Source: Apostichopus japonicus
Taxonomy: Eukaryota > Echinodermata > Holothuroidea > Aspidochirotida > Stichopodidae
Direction: 5' to 3'
DNA length: 60,000 bases
NCBI RefSeq assembly: GCF_037975245.1
Contig: NC_092575.1
Location: 7,663,001 to 7,723,000 of the forward strand
The notes under the pieces are model-generated. The model was given only the letters and a program-made list of their open reading frames with translations, had not been told where the DNA came from and did no database searches. Made by a program: the position numbers and the translations under genes. Every line of letters starts with the position of its first letter. Positions within the stretch are counted from its first letter, which is position 1. Shown here in pieces: positions 1-11,639 of this stretch.

Positions 1-130
1 TGAGTGCCGGCAGGACTATCTAAGCGGAGCGCCACCATAGGTTGGGGCGGAGCGTACAAGACAATTTTGGGTTTTGGAAACCCCCCAGATGGCCCTTCCC
101 GAGTATTATGAGCCACATGTAGACAGCTTT
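1..130 (+). repeat. Fragment of a non-autonomous hAT-type element (internal cassette copy a)
   Basis: Carries the cassette GCGCCACCATAGGTTGG followed by GGAGCGTACAAGA and CCAGATGGC, which recurs near 1.8-1.94, 2.83-2.96, 3.18-3.29, 4.38-4.5 and 4.86-5.0 kb. The left end lies outside the window, so termini and target duplication cannot be seen. No coding potential. Confidence 0.6.
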
Positions 131-654
131 GAAATGAGATCTCATGTCTGGAATTTTTCATAATTAATGAACAAATTTTAGGACAAATATCTGGAGCACC
201 AGAGTACAGACCAGCCGGTGGTGCCTATTAAATAAATCATTCAGGCTGAGATGATAATTTTAGATGGACAGTGAGTGACAGTCCACTCCCAAATAGAGAC
301 GAATCATAATGAATTATGTATTCTCTCTCATTTATTCAACATCGGGCCTATGGTACCTTGCCAAACAACTGTGAGCTCATCCCCTGTCTAACACCTGTTT
401 GTTAACATTTTTTGGCACGTTGCCAGGGAACTTTTCATGGAGTAAACTTTTTTCGTTCCACTCTAGAATTAATTAGGTCAGTCAGTGAAGGATCGGTAAA
501 GTTATGCGAAATGATATCTTAGACGTTCAAGAAAAGTAGGTAAAATATCCCAGTTACATTTGGGTAAGTAAAACACACCTCAAGCCAACTGACTCCTCTG
601 CATGCACGCCCATGAAACACGAGGCACAGTCCATACCATACACGCATAGCACGA
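131..654. other. Unassigned non-coding stretch
   Basis: I see no exon, no tandem repeat and no clear transposon ends here. It may be intron or 3' flank of TRMT44, whose remaining exons lie to the left of 5103. Confidence 0.4.
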
Positions 655-662
655 TATCAAGG

Positions 663-2001
663 CAGGGACGTAGCCAGGGGGGAGCGACCGCTCCCCCCCC
701 CCCTTTCAGTGTCGATTTTTTTTTAAACTGTTGTTTTTTAGCATGGTATTTTGTCAGTGCTCTTTTGATCTTGAATACTCGTCAGCTCCGTTAACTCGAT
801 TATAATCGTAGTAACATTCACGCCTACTGATTCAACTACTAACTTAGTTTGGCAGATGCAATTAGCTAAATTTAGCCTATAGCCTATTACAAGCCTACAG
901 TTGGCCACTGCGTAATAAAATACATATTGCCTACCTAACCGCACTCTATGGAATGTCACGAACCGTATGCACAACGTCGACAACGTTCGTTCTCATCCCT
1001 TCTATGATTCGTCCTAAGTTGTGCACGAACAGCATGTTATGAAGCTAAGCTATAGCAATCGTACGTGATACGCACTTCCTTTAAATAATTATTACACTGT
1101 TAACGATAACGATATTTGTTTTTAGGCCACTGCAGGAAAACAGGAAACAAAATCTGCTGATAATATGATATCCGTGATCAGGGGCGTAGCCAGTATGTAG
1201 CACTGTAGGCCCGGGCCTACACACTTTTTTTGGCCAAGTTATCTTTTTTAAAAACACCCATATTTCAAATCCATAAGCTTGCTGGACGAGTTTAAGAGTC
1301 CAGACAGGAATAACTATTGAAATGAACGTAGCAAGAATATGGCTAAATTAGGTGACCTAGTCTTCTAATTTAGGCTGTCATTTCTATCGCGTGCCGTTTC
1401 ATTCAACACTCTACCCGCCGAAAAAGTCTAGAATCCGATCTTGTCAGTTTTTTTAACATCTAGTTAAGAACCCGTTTACGCTGATAATATTTCAGTTGAG
1501 AAATTTGCATCAGATGGCAATCGTCGGATAGCTCTCGCCTTCTCTAATATTAGGCTAAGTTAAACATTTACAGTTGTATCAAAGACAATTACTGGCTATA
1601 GTTGTATCAAAGACATTTCTGGCCTATCTATATATGTATCTACAAGTATCAGCAGTTGAAAAGTAAGACTACTCTGTACATGTACTTTGCTAATTTTAAC
1701 TACCGAACATTATGTAGTATTGAATTACGTACTATTTTAACTCGTTTGTTTTTTTGGTTTAAAAGTGATATTGAATGAAGTGTCCCAAGTTAGCAAGAGG
1801 CCATGGAACCAGAATGAACACTCGGGAAGGGCCGTTTCCGGCCATCTGGGGGGTTTGTAAAACCAAAAATTTTCTTGTACACTCCGCGCCAACCGATGGT
1901 GGCGCTCCGCTCAGATAGTCGTGCCTACAATTTTGAAAATCCATATCAGTCCCAAAAAGTGCTCCCCCCCCCCACCTTTTAAATTCCTGGCTACGTCGCT
2001 G
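663..2001. mobile_element. Non-autonomous hAT-type transposon with perfect 8-bp target duplication
   Basis: The left end CAGGGACGTAGCCAGG and the right end CCTGGCTACGTCGCTG are inverted repeats. They are flanked by the identical 8-mer TATCAAGG at 655-662 and 2002-2009. CAG ends with an 8-bp duplication are the hAT signature. The 1,339 bp contain only short meaningless ORFs, so no transposase is encoded. A second terminus-like sequence, CAGGGGCGTAGCCAGT, starts near 1180 and may mark a nested, decayed element. The minus-strand cassette shared with neighbouring elements lies at about 1800-1935. Confidence 0.85.
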
Positions 2002-2009
2002 TATCAAGG

Positions 2010-3109
2010 CCCCTTGCTATGGCCATCTTTATGAAAGTTACCCTTGAAAACACATGTTTTAGGCCACTTGGCATGATTAACTCAATGTTATATATTGTTT
2101 CCATATTCTTGTAGAAAACGTTAACTCCGCAAAATACAATTAGTTGTGATTTTGTAGTTACGTGAGATTCGTTATAACCGTTATAACCGCCGAGGTGGTT
2201 AGGCTATTTGCCATACACTTAACTATGGTAGGATATTATTTTTTCGGTACTTTTGGAAATGCTAGAAAATACTTTCTTTTCCCCCCGCTGAACACCAGAT
2301 GTGGTCTTACGGTATATTCATAAATGGATGCACTATAGCCTTGTTTACATGACATTAGTTGCATTTAGTACGATATGCAAGTTTGGCGTGAATTTTTCGA
2401 AAGTGCTTTCCTCGATCTTTCGTAAAATTTGAAAGGTGTAGCCTACCACCTTTCCGTACACAATTGTTACACAATTGATTTTCAGTTTTTTGTTCTCTAT
2501 ACGGTCAAGTGAATAAGTTGTACATTGAGTATAAACTCATCGCGAATGCAAAAAAAGGATGCGGGGATTTCCAGCAGACAAATGTCTTTTCGGGATTACT
2601 GAGTCAGTTGAAGAGAATCCCGCCCCTTAGTTGGAACACTGAACTGAAGTCAAATTCATACGAAAGAAAAACGTTTACTAACCAACATACAATACAAATA
2701 TAAAAGAACGTGGAATGGCAATATTGTTCAAAACATTTCCCGCGAGGCTGATTTATTACTGCAACCTTCCCGCGCTGGGCCGTGGGTGTCCGTGTGAAGG
2801 CGCGGCGGAACGGAAAAATTATTGGGGGGGGGGGCTAATGTGTGGAGACTTTCTAAGCGAAGAGCCACCATCGGTTGGCGCGGAGCGTACAAGAAAATTT
2901 TGGGTTTTTTTCAAACCCCCAGATGGCCGGAAACGGCACTTTCCGAGTGTTTTATGCTGCGAATACCTAGCCCTAAAATATGGGTCTCAAGCCTGCAATT
3001 TCTCAGATTGCACGTAAAAGTCTGTAAAAACATTGTAATTTGTATATTCGATGGTTTTTAAGAGAGTAGCTATTACTCGTAGTGTACTCGCAAAGATGTT
3101 TTTGAGTGT
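2010..3109. other. Non-coding stretch with one cassette fragment at about 2815-2965
   Basis: Mostly AT-rich sequence without recognised exons. A poly-G run followed by the GCCACCATCGGTTGGCGCGG cassette at about 2820-2960 marks another member of the hAT-type family; its ends were not resolved. The short frames here are by-products of this repeat. Confidence 0.5.
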
Positions 3110-3117
3110 AGTAAGGG

Positions 3118-3517
3118 CAGTGGCGGAGCTAGAGTATTGGTCAGGGAGGGCAAGAATGGTCTGTAGGGGCGCTTTCGACACTATCTAAGCGGAGCGCCAC
3201 CACAGGTTGGCGCGGAGCGTACGGGAAATTTTTGAGTAAAGATACTCCCTAGATTGCAGGAAATGACCCTTTCCGGGGCCTTGCTCATTTGCAGATAAAC
3301 GGAGAATAAATAGGTGTCGTCGCCATTTTGTCGGAAAATTACACCAACAGAATATGACAAATGTCAATAGGTATATGAGAGCGCAATAAAATAGTCAAAA
3401 AATCGCGAATAAGTAAAAAGTAGTGAAAAGCTGAAAAGGGCGCCAGCAGTCCATTTGAGTCCGTCAGGGGGGGGGGGCATCCGCCCCCTGACTGTATATA
3501 TGGACGCTCCGCCACTA
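3118..3517. mobile_element. 400-bp hAT-type MITE with perfect 8-bp target duplication
   Basis: The left end CAGTGGCGGAGC and the right end GCTCCGCCACTA are inverted repeats. They are flanked by AGTAAGGG at 3110-3117 and again at 3518-3525. A diverged plus-strand copy of the shared cassette lies at 3176-3290, and a G-run/C-run inverted pair lies near 3468-3487. It encodes no transposase. Confidence 0.88.
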
Positions 3518-3525
3518 AGTAAGGG

Positions 3526-4210
3526 CATGTTGGAGAACTGGCTGAAATGAGGCAAGTCATTGGCCAAAGACGAGGTTGTGTTACGCTTACCATTACTCAC
3601 ACTCACTGCTTCCACTTTTCACGGGGCGTGAAGACGCGGTTGGGGTGACAATGTGGTCTATAGCCAGGGGACGGGCCGAGGGTCCCCCAGCAATTACTAA
3701 AATTATTACACCTATAGAGTATACGTGTGCATCGGACAGATCGACAAGTATGCATTGAAAAATGGGCAGATGCACGTTTCGGAGCCTTGGTAAATATTGG
3801 GGGGGGGGCTTATCATGCATTTGCCCCCTCAAATTTTTTATTGGGGGGCATGAAAATGGGTGGAGGGGATGTAATACACCATATCCCCCCCACCAAATGC
3901 CAGGAATAAGAATATTTTCATGCCTTCATTTATGCATCATCGCGAATGTACGGCTCTTTTTAGCTTCATTTCTCGCCTATACCATAAACGCAGTGCGATC
4001 TTTTCAAATAAACCGTCTTTATAAAGCAAGAATAGTTGACTGTAGGCTTCATTGGCCCTATAACAACAAAATGTATTATTGCGCCCACGGTATTGATATA
4101 GTACATATATGCACCCTCATAGTATTCACATAGGCCCTATAGTAGGCCTACACACGTACATGTTCCCTCGAACAGCTGAGAATCTCATGTTACCAGGGTA
4201 ATGCTTAATT
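3526..4210. other. Non-coding stretch with G-run and C-run blocks
   Basis: Poly-G and poly-C blocks at about 3797-3896, together with TAGCCAGGGGACG near 3661, suggest another decayed element, but no matched ends or target duplication were found. No gene is recognised. Confidence 0.35.
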
Positions 4211-4580
4211 AGGGGCGTCGGAGCGGTTCGCCGGACCAATATTCACGGCGCAAAAAAAAAGGAGAAAAAAGTAGCACTAAGAAGAAAAAAAGGCAAAAAA
4301 TGAACCAAAATGAAAACATACTTCAAAATGTGTTTCAGAAGATTAATCGGGTACAAAAACAGACAAGGGAGAATGCACAGAAGAAAAGCTCGGGAAGTGC
4401 CATTTCCTGCAATCTGGGAGGCATTTTTTCAAAATTTTCTCCATTACGCTACGCGCCAACCAATGGTGGCGCGTAGCGTAGTATGACCTTCCAAACGTCC
4501 CCCACCCCCCCCCCGATAATTATGGTAGATGGCCACACTCTGATCTTCCGTACCAATCCCAAATAGCTTCCGGCGCCCCT
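4211..4580. mobile_element. hAT-like MITE with imperfect ends
   Basis: The left end TAGGGGCGTCGGAGC and the right end GCTTCCGGCGCCCCTG are imperfect inverted repeats about 370 bp apart. A minus-strand copy of the shared cassette lies inside, at about 4385-4485, with a C-run beside it. The flanks share only TTAAT-like bases, so the target duplication is unproven. Confidence 0.6.
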
Positions 4581-4849
4581 GTTAATACACGTACGTTTCA
4601 CCTGGATGCCCTAGCAATCGGTACCTAGGAATGTAACTATGTGTAATTGTGTATTGCATGTGTATAGGCCTATAATAGCCTGCATGAGGCCATTTTCTTC
4701 ATCGAATAATATAAAGAGCTCTCGAACATTCTAACGTAGCGCCTGAAACAAGATTGACAGGGGCAATTTTCCCAAAATAACACCCGAAATTAAAAAAAAA
4801 AAGTATTTTGGATCCTGCTTATGAGATATTTCGGACATGAAATCCCTAT

Positions 4850-5000
4850 TTTAAAGTTGGGTATATGCCGCTTGGAAACCTCGGCAAGTGCCGTTTCCGG
4901 CCATCTAGAGGGTTTAAAATCCCAAAATTTTCTTGTACGCTTCGCGCCAACCGATGGTGGCGCTACGCTTAGATAGTCAACAAGGTCATATCCCCCCCAC
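4850..5000 (-). repeat. Internal cassette fragment (copy f), 100 bp from a TRMT44 exon
   Basis: Minus-strand copy of the family cassette (GCGCCACCATCGGTTGG, then GCCGGAAACGGCAC). It lies in the intron just downstream of TRMT44 exon 5. Termini were not resolved. Confidence 0.6.
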
Positions 5001-5102
5001 TCGGAAGTACGGATCGCCGCCCATGGGTAAAAGTGAAGCATTCTTGACACTAAACCACAATGGCTATGGCCAACCATCAGTGATACGTTAGTAATTGCTC
5101 AC

Positions 5103-5281
5103 CTGAATGCCATGACAGGAATCCAAGGCGTAAGCTCATCGGAATGATTCCCTATCAGCCAATCATAATTCTCCAAATGTTTGGTTTCGGTAGGAATTAT
5201 CACATTCTCCTCAAGATTAGTACCTGAGCCATACAAGTCCCAGATTTTTCTTTTTCTGAGATCGATGCCTTTACCGGGATG
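5103..5281 (-). CDS. TRMT44: TRMT44 coding exon 5
   Basis: 179 nt: 59 codons plus two bases. The acceptor CTCATTTTCAG ends at 5282 and the donor TTCAG|GTGAGC lies at 5102. It begins HPGKGIDLRKRKIWDLYG, directly continuing NSEG of exon 4, and ends DWLIGNHSDELTPWIPVMAF. It has no ATG-initiated frame of its own, so ORF scanning misses it. Intron 4 is 2.4 kb. Confidence 0.93.
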
Positions 5282-8200
5282 CTGAAAATGAGTTCAATTT
5301 GGTTGGCAGAAATTGCAAAAAGTTGCAATAAATATTAAAAAATTAAAAATAATAATTCTAGTCAAATTTTCTACAATGAATACATTCGTTTGCCTAACCA
5401 AAATGACAGACACTGCAGCCCTTTTTCAATGAATATTTCATGTCATCAAAAAAAGGTTGCTTTACAAATCTCTCTTCTACAGTTATTTCCAGTACACATA
5501 TGTGACCAACTAAATTTCCACATAAGAGACTGCAGTAATTCAAACGTTGTAATATCCGTGGAGTAATTGACTAGTGGTGCTTACCACTGTCCAATGTCTA
5601 TCGGTAGGTAAGTTTGTTGAGTTACACTGCTATAACTTTCAAGGAAGCCCATGAAAACCCACTTCCAATAATGACATTATTCTTTACGTTACTTGGATAC
5701 AGCTGGAATAGAAAGCAACTGAGATAACAGCTCTTAAAGAATCTTTATCATCAAGGCAACATTATGCTTTAATACCCTGTAAACTTTCATGGACTTCTGA
5801 GAAAGCTATACCAGACCAAATGGTGCAACCATTATTCTCTGTAACAAAGTTCCTATTCAGCCAGCAGCTCATCTTTTATTCAGTGGAATGTCAGAGGACG
5901 GCCAATCACGTTCTCTGTAAGTTCCATTTTGAATAATGGAGGCTGTACTGATTGAATAAATTCCAGGTACAGCAGATTAATACCGTGATACAATAAGGTA
6001 TTCACTATCATCTGATGATGTAATTAGTCCTGCCAGCTCAACAAACCTTGATGATCACCTCATACTAACTGGTTATTCACAATCCAATTGTTCCTCATGG
6101 AATCAACATTCAGTAATTCATTCCCCAATACCATGGCCATGTTCCACATTAGTCATAAAAGTCATTTTGCACAATATTGTGTGTCAGTTTTGGGAAAAAG
6201 TTTTTTTATTTTTTATTCATTCAATATCTGGTATGTTTCTTAACCAGATTCTTGAAGTAAAACCCCGATTCTAGCTTTAAATAAAAACAGAATGAACAAA
6301 CCTGCAGTTATTACTTACCTTGGAATGAACACGGATTGTTCCTTATGAGAGCAATATTCAGAAAATATGTTCCCAATAACATGGCCATGTTCCACATTAG
6401 TTATAAAATCTCTTTTAAATATATTTTGCACAATATTGTATGCCAGTGGGGGAAAAAAAAATGTCTTTTTGCTAGATACAAACCTGCATTGATGACTTAC
6501 CTTCAAATGGATACAGTACTATTAGCATTTAAGAAGCACTGCTAAAGTGACCATATGATCAATTGAAAAAAAAAAGTTACCAGTCAGTTACTATATACTG
6601 AACTTTGACCTCAATCAAATTATTGTACAGCATTTTACACTTCATACCGATGCTTTAGCCCACGGTTGATTTTTTGAGAATTACAAAGTCTGAATATTGT
6701 TACATTTTGAGCTTTAATGATGATATTACCACATGTGACTGCTAACATATATGTAGACATACGTTTTTTTTTTAAATTAAAACAATTTTATGCTTGAGTA
6801 TGGGCATTAATCTTATTCGTTGTTTTATTCACATTACTGTGCCCATATTTATGTATATTTATATTTTTATGTTCTTTATTGTGGCTTATAACCCTGTCTT
6901 ATATAATTTTTTACTGTTGTTATTACTTTTTAGGTTTTTTTAAGTTTGGTAATTTTATATTCCAGGTATTGGTTCTTTTGTACAGTGCTCTTGAGCATGT
7001 TTTATTTCATGATAACAGCACTTTAATATATGGTATTTATTTTATGTATTTTATTGGTATTTATATTATAGAACATTACAGATTGTAACACAATCTGTAA
7101 CACACTACCTTGAATTTTTTTTATGAGCAAAGTTAATATCTTACCAAGGAGCTTTATCATAAACATGTATAGTTGTAGATACACAGAGTATGATTTGTTT
7201 CATAGAGCATATCACTGTTCCACAGGTTGTGAGATAAGATCATACTGACAAGTGAAGCTGGAATTTACAGATAGAGCCATCTGCCAGCATTGATACAGTA
7301 GATTACCATTGATTGGGTTTAACTGTGGATTGTCATCAATATGTTCTACATAGCCTATACCCAGTGTCGGTTCTGTGGCCCAGTGGATAAAGGCGGTGGC
7401 AAGGTGGGTTTTCCATCCAAATCTACGGTTTTCCCATCCGAAATGACTTTCTTAATTGGGAAGATTCCAAATTTGAGTTAACAAATGTTGAATTGGAAGC
7501 CACCAACGTGTAAGTTGTAATTCATTGGCCCTTGCGGGCTTCTCCCACATTTGTGGTTGCTTATGCATCGTAAAGTTATTATACTGATTATTATTGTTAT
7601 TATACTGATTATTATAATTATTATCATAATTATTATTATTATTATTATAATGAATTGATTCCTCTTCATACTCCTTCAGAATTTAGAATGTGGACTAATA
7701 GACCATTTCCGCAGCCGAGGTCCACAAATGATTGCTTCTTCAACAGATCTTTTCTCTGCCTCTCCTCCTCCCAGAGGACGATGAGGTAAGCAGCGATAGA
7801 AATGTCTTCATACACAAATTTCTGGGGATCTGTGCACTCAGGCCATATCTGAAGAAGAAAATCAGAAAAATGGGTCATAAATTTAGTAAAGAGGAGTGTA
7901 AGCATTAATATGAACCAAATTTTGATACTAAGATTTGTGTCAGGTCGACGTGAAAGATGCAAAAATATTTACAGACAACTGGTTGCGGACTACAAGCTGA
8001 TCAATCCCTCAGAAATTAAGCAAAATTATGTAACAACTGCCTCGGAATAAAACCTATGCAGTAGAAGTAAACTTAACGAACTGATGATACCTGGTGCTTT
8101 TTACCGATTCATGAAGTTTTATTTCATTATCATGAAAATGTTTTATTGAGGAGCTAAAAACATGGAATGACTAGACCAAGAATGGTTGATTGGCTGACCA

Positions 8201-11200
8201 CTACTAAGCGCTAAGTAACTAGGCCAGCATATTGCATCTCTTATGGTGTTACTATTGAGAGCAATTCAGTACCCCTGCAGGCCTGCTTGTTTTCACTCTT
8301 GCTGCCAACACAAAATTTGCAAATGTTCTTTTTTTGAGGCAGAAGGCAAGAAACATTTACATTACTGTGCAGATCTACAGTAGCACATCTTCAGGGTGAC
8401 TAAACTACGTAGTGCGAGGTTCAACGAAGTCAATTAGTCTGCATAATGTGTACCCATACCAAGGAGTGTGTGGCAAATACCAGTCAAACACACATATTGT
8501 ACATGCAGGCATGATTATGAACATGAAGGTGATTTTACACATTTTAGACTCATCTAACTTTTTTAAAATTTTTGTTTTACCTTTATAATGTTAGTTGCAT
8601 ACTTAGTCTTGATGTATGCATGCACTTTACTGTATCGTTCCATTGATATCACAGACTTCTTCACATGAAGAGGTAACTCTGGGTCTATTTCGTTTGTCCA
8701 TTTCACCAGTTTTGTTGCAAGATTGGAGAAAAGCCACTCCTTGCTTGGTGGAGTCAGTACGGGTAACGCTGAGACTGGATGCTGCTTTTCATACAGTTCT
8801 GACGTTGTGATCAAAATTCTAAGTTGTTGATAGAGTAAAATCAAATGTACAATGAACATCATCTTCTTATCTAAGGTCTGTACATATGTGAGCAATGTAC
8901 AATATAGAACGTCATCAATGATTGGAGCCAATGATGTACAGTAGTGTTCAACATGATATTCAGGTCAACGAATTTTGTTGAACTTCCAAACCACAAAAGT
9001 CAAAACCACATTTTTTCATTTTCATTTTCTTGCAAAGGTGGTAAATGATACAGTATCTGCGGACAGTTCCCTCAATGTCTTTCTTGTACAGTATATGTAG
9101 CTATATTTTTGTTGTTGTAACATTACAGCATAATTCATATAAACTTTCATGCTTCCTCAAGTCTCTCTGCTAACACCCTCCCTCCTATCCCTCCCTCCCT
9201 CCCTCCCTCCCACGCCCTCCCCTCTTTCCTTTTCTAAAAGCGAAACAATGCTAGTCAACAGTGTTTAGAACATCTACAAAGTACTGTTAGCGTCTTCTTG
9301 GGCTAGGCTTTGCTTGGAATCATTGGGTAACACTGAAAGATCACATTGATCAAGTTTGATAGATAGTTTAATATTTAATCATACTCCATAGGCTACATAT
9401 TCTGTAGGACTACAGGAATTAAACACAGCATTCACATTTTGGTTTCAAGCATGTGACATTATACTGTGCATGAACGGGTCAGGAGAAGTTTACCGAGTAT
9501 TTAAAAGGAAGTTGATACAGAACATCAAGGACAACCCTACGCAGTTCCAAACAATAGTTATTTGGATTTTGAGATAACAGAATTCACTCACTGTTGAGAC
9601 TGTACATTACAAGAAACACTGTAGGACCAACTTTGGTTGATGTCTTCAGGAAAATACGGTTTAACCTTATTCAACCGTATGAAGAAAACTTCACAAGCAG
9701 TCTCATCTAGAAAAGAACAATGACAGAATTTTGCATAAGTACACATGAAACGTGACATTTTGCAACATTGTAACTTATAACCAAAATAGGGAGATTTTAC
9801 AATTTCCATCAACAAACATCAGGAGTTTAGGTAAAACATCTAAAGTGGAACTTGGGCATACTAAAACAGAAAAGCCATATTACTGTAAACAAGTGCTTTG
9901 CTGAAATTGATTGGATTTTCTTTCGTTATTTTACTTACAAGATTCCCATCTCTCTTTTTCTCCTTGGTTTAATTTGGTACTAAACTTTTGCATATATTTG
10001 CATAATATATATATTTTGGCAGTTGTACAGTAATTGTCTAAAAACTTGAATTTGACTGCCATGGAGTATTGTTGTAATTATTGATTCACATTTCAGGAAA
10101 GTTTATGTGCATATAATGTCTTTGTTTTGTAATTAATAGACGTAAATTTTTTTTTAACCTTGAACGAGCAAGCTACAGTAGGTATATGGCAGTAAACATG
10201 TACTTATGCTTTGATGTGGGCTCAAACTACTGTAGGTAAAAAGGAAGAACTATTTTTGACTTTGAAAAAAAGAACATATATACTACGCATACTAGTTAAA
10301 TCTGTGATTCCTACATTGCTCTTCCGAGATATTGATTGTTGAAATGTACAGTTTGTATACATCCTGTGAGAGGCTTGAAACAACTGGTATGATGTCATAC
10401 TACTACTAGTTGCACACTGGCAGCAGAGTGTTTGTGGTTTTTCCATATTTTCTCAATCTATTGTTTTGATATGAAGATTCCAATATCCATACAACTGTAG
10501 CGCATTCATATGTTGTTAATGCATACATATTAGAAAATTGGATGTAGACGTTGAAGAAAATCATAGGAAATAGTTGTCATGATGCATCTACTGTACTGTA
10601 TGAGACATTACACCTGCTTGCTTTAACCTTTAAGTTTAAGTGCACTTTTGGTACAAAACATGTTAACTGGCGATTCAAATGTCATGATGTTAAACAGTTA
10701 AGTTGCGATAGTAATTAAGGGCTTTAACTTCATTTTTGTCCTTCTTTCAAAGTCAAAAAAGGTAATTTTAGTCAGTATATGAATCCAATAGGTGCTTACC
10801 AATTAAAACTAGTTGGTGAAACGATTCCATACGGTCACTTTGTCTAGGAAGTATCATCCACAAACAAATGATCACGTTGTTCCCTGTTTTTTCATTAGTA
10901 TCCATTGCAGCTTCTTTTGTCCTTTCTATACCAACATCTCTTCTGTCTGGTCTTTTTTCGACATCTTTATAAGACTCACGCATTTCCTCATCTATAAAAT
11001 CTGTTAGATATTTTTCGAGCCAATCGTTTTTGTGAAATGATCGTGGCTTGACCGTACGACTTGAAACAACCACGCTACAGAGCACACGACGATCGACAAC
11101 TTGCGGCTTAGTTGTATAAATCTCGATGGCTTTCAAGAATTTAGTTCCATTTTCCTTGTGAGAAGCCAATGGGACAGTCTTTTGCTGCCCATTTCCAAGC

Positions 11201-11226
11201 TTCAACAGGGACGATTCCTGAACCAT
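5103..11226 (-). CDS. TRMT44: TRMT44, tRNA (uracil-2'-O-)-methyltransferase, 5' part of a spliced gene (five exons)
   Basis: The coding sequence joins 11226-10800, 9706-9592, 8818-8581, 7848-7672 and 5281-5103 on the minus strand. Every intron is GT-AG and every junction keeps phase (split codons D143 and Q181, phase 0 twice, then phase 2). That gives 378 residues before the gene leaves the window on the left. Family knowledge: Trm44/TRMT44 is a SAM-dependent cytosolic enzyme that makes 2'-O-methyluridine at position 44 of tRNA-Ser. The SAM-binding motif FVDLGCGNGLLVHIL (about residues 301-315) and the family motif DWLIGNHSDELTPWIP are present. The N-terminal part matches the family at KPQVVDRRVL. 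The C-terminal third (RFFVLPCC region onward) was not found down to position 1, so the next intron is long or the exons lie outside. Assignment was made by recognising conserved blocks, not by a database search. Confidence 0.9.
6085..6510. repeat. Imperfect local duplication in TRMT44 intron 4
   Basis: ACATGGCCATGTTCCACATT occurs at about 6379, and the same block with one mismatch (ACC for AAC at its start) lies at about 6130. Both are followed by GCACAATATTGT. AAACCTGCA with a minus-strand donor-like AAGGTAAGT recurs at about 6300-6322 and 6480-6502. It looks like a decayed tandem duplication with a period near 180-245 bp. No conserved protein is encoded. Confidence 0.55.
6511..7560. other. 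TRMT44 intron 4, AT-rich, no other feature seen
   Basis: AT-rich intron sequence with homopolymer runs. The small frames at 6879-7088 and similar are low-complexity and not supported as exons. Confidence 0.6.
7563..7652. repeat. ATT trinucleotide microsatellite
   Basis: Imperfect (ATT)n/(TTATTA)n tract in intron 4, next to exon 4. The Ile-rich minus-strand frame across it is an artefact of the repeat. Confidence 0.9.
7672..7848 (-). CDS. TRMT44: TRMT44 coding exon 4, SAM-binding motif
   Basis: 177 nt, exactly 59 codons, phase 0 at both ends. The acceptor TTTTCTTCTTCAG ends at 7849 and the donor is GGA|GTATGA. Encodes IWPECTDPQKFVYED, then LWEEER, then the Rossmann motif I FVDLGCGNGLLVHIL and NSEG. 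This is the most conserved part of the family and the firmest evidence for the gene identity. Confidence 0.95.
8581..8818 (-). CDS. TRMT44: TRMT44 coding exon 3
   Basis: 238 nt: one base, then 79 codons (residues 182-260). The acceptor CAACAACTTAG ends at 8819 and the donor is AAG|GTAAAA. It contains the family segment around WLFSNLATKLVKW and MERYSKVHAYIKTKY and ends in phase 0, so ...NIIK runs straight into IWPECTDP of exon 4, as in other TRMT44 proteins. Confidence 0.9.
9176..9216. repeat. CCCT/CCTCC microsatellite
   Basis: Pyrimidine-only tract of CCCT units with few interruptions, in TRMT44 intron 2. On the sense (minus) strand it reads as a purine-rich tract. Confidence 0.9.
9592..9706 (-). 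CDS. TRMT44: TRMT44 coding exon 2
   Basis: 115 nt: two bases, 37 codons, two bases. The acceptor TTCTTTTCTAG ends at 9707 and the donor GTGAGT starts at 9591. Encodes residues 144-180 (ETACEVFFIRLNKV...). Both split codons fit the neighbouring exons, which supports the boundaries although the protein is weakly conserved here. Confidence 0.82.
10800..11226 (-). CDS. TRMT44: TRMT44 coding exon 1
   Basis: Encodes residues 1-142 plus one base. I chose ATG 11226-11224 (MVQESSLLK) because it gives an N-terminus of family-like length before the conserved KPQVVDRRVL block. An in-frame ATG at 11331, directly preceded by in-frame stops, would add 35 residues and cannot be excluded. The donor G|GTAAGC at 10799-10798 is strong. 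Its trailing G joins AT of the next exon to make Asp143. The middle of the exon is charged (DEEMRESYKDVEKRPDRRD) and is likely a poorly conserved linker. Confidence 0.82.
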
Positions 11227-11639
11227 TTTAGGTAAAAAGAAGGTGATAACCAATATGGTATGTAAAGCCTTGGCTAGGCGTATTCCGTTTGAATTGTTGC
11301 GACAGAATTTGTTTGCAAAGAATGGCATCATTTCCTATTACACGTTACATTGACCTACTGGCGACCTTTGTCTTTGTATGTATGGCACGCCAAATGGATA
11401 ACGGTTGCAGCACGAGTCTGACAAAAGTTGCATCGCATGATAATTTCGCATCGGCAATACGCATCGACAATTGCCACTCTCACAGCATCAAACGCATCCG
11501 TGATATTAAATACCATTATGTTCTCGAGAACAATAAGCAGCATCAAAGGTAATCTCAGTATAAATAACAATCCCATCATTCGTAGAACGAAACCATTCGT
11601 CGTATGACACTGACTGTATCGGTGTATTTCGGCCAACGA

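Noticed and set aside
7478-7669. Ile-rich 63-residue minus-strand frame
   Set aside because: It is the translation of the ATT microsatellite beside TRMT44 exon 4.
10222-10446. An extra TRMT44 exon between exons 1 and 2
   Set aside because: Exon 1 (phase 1) joins exon 2 directly to make Asp143. The frame here lacks fitting splice sites and family similarity.
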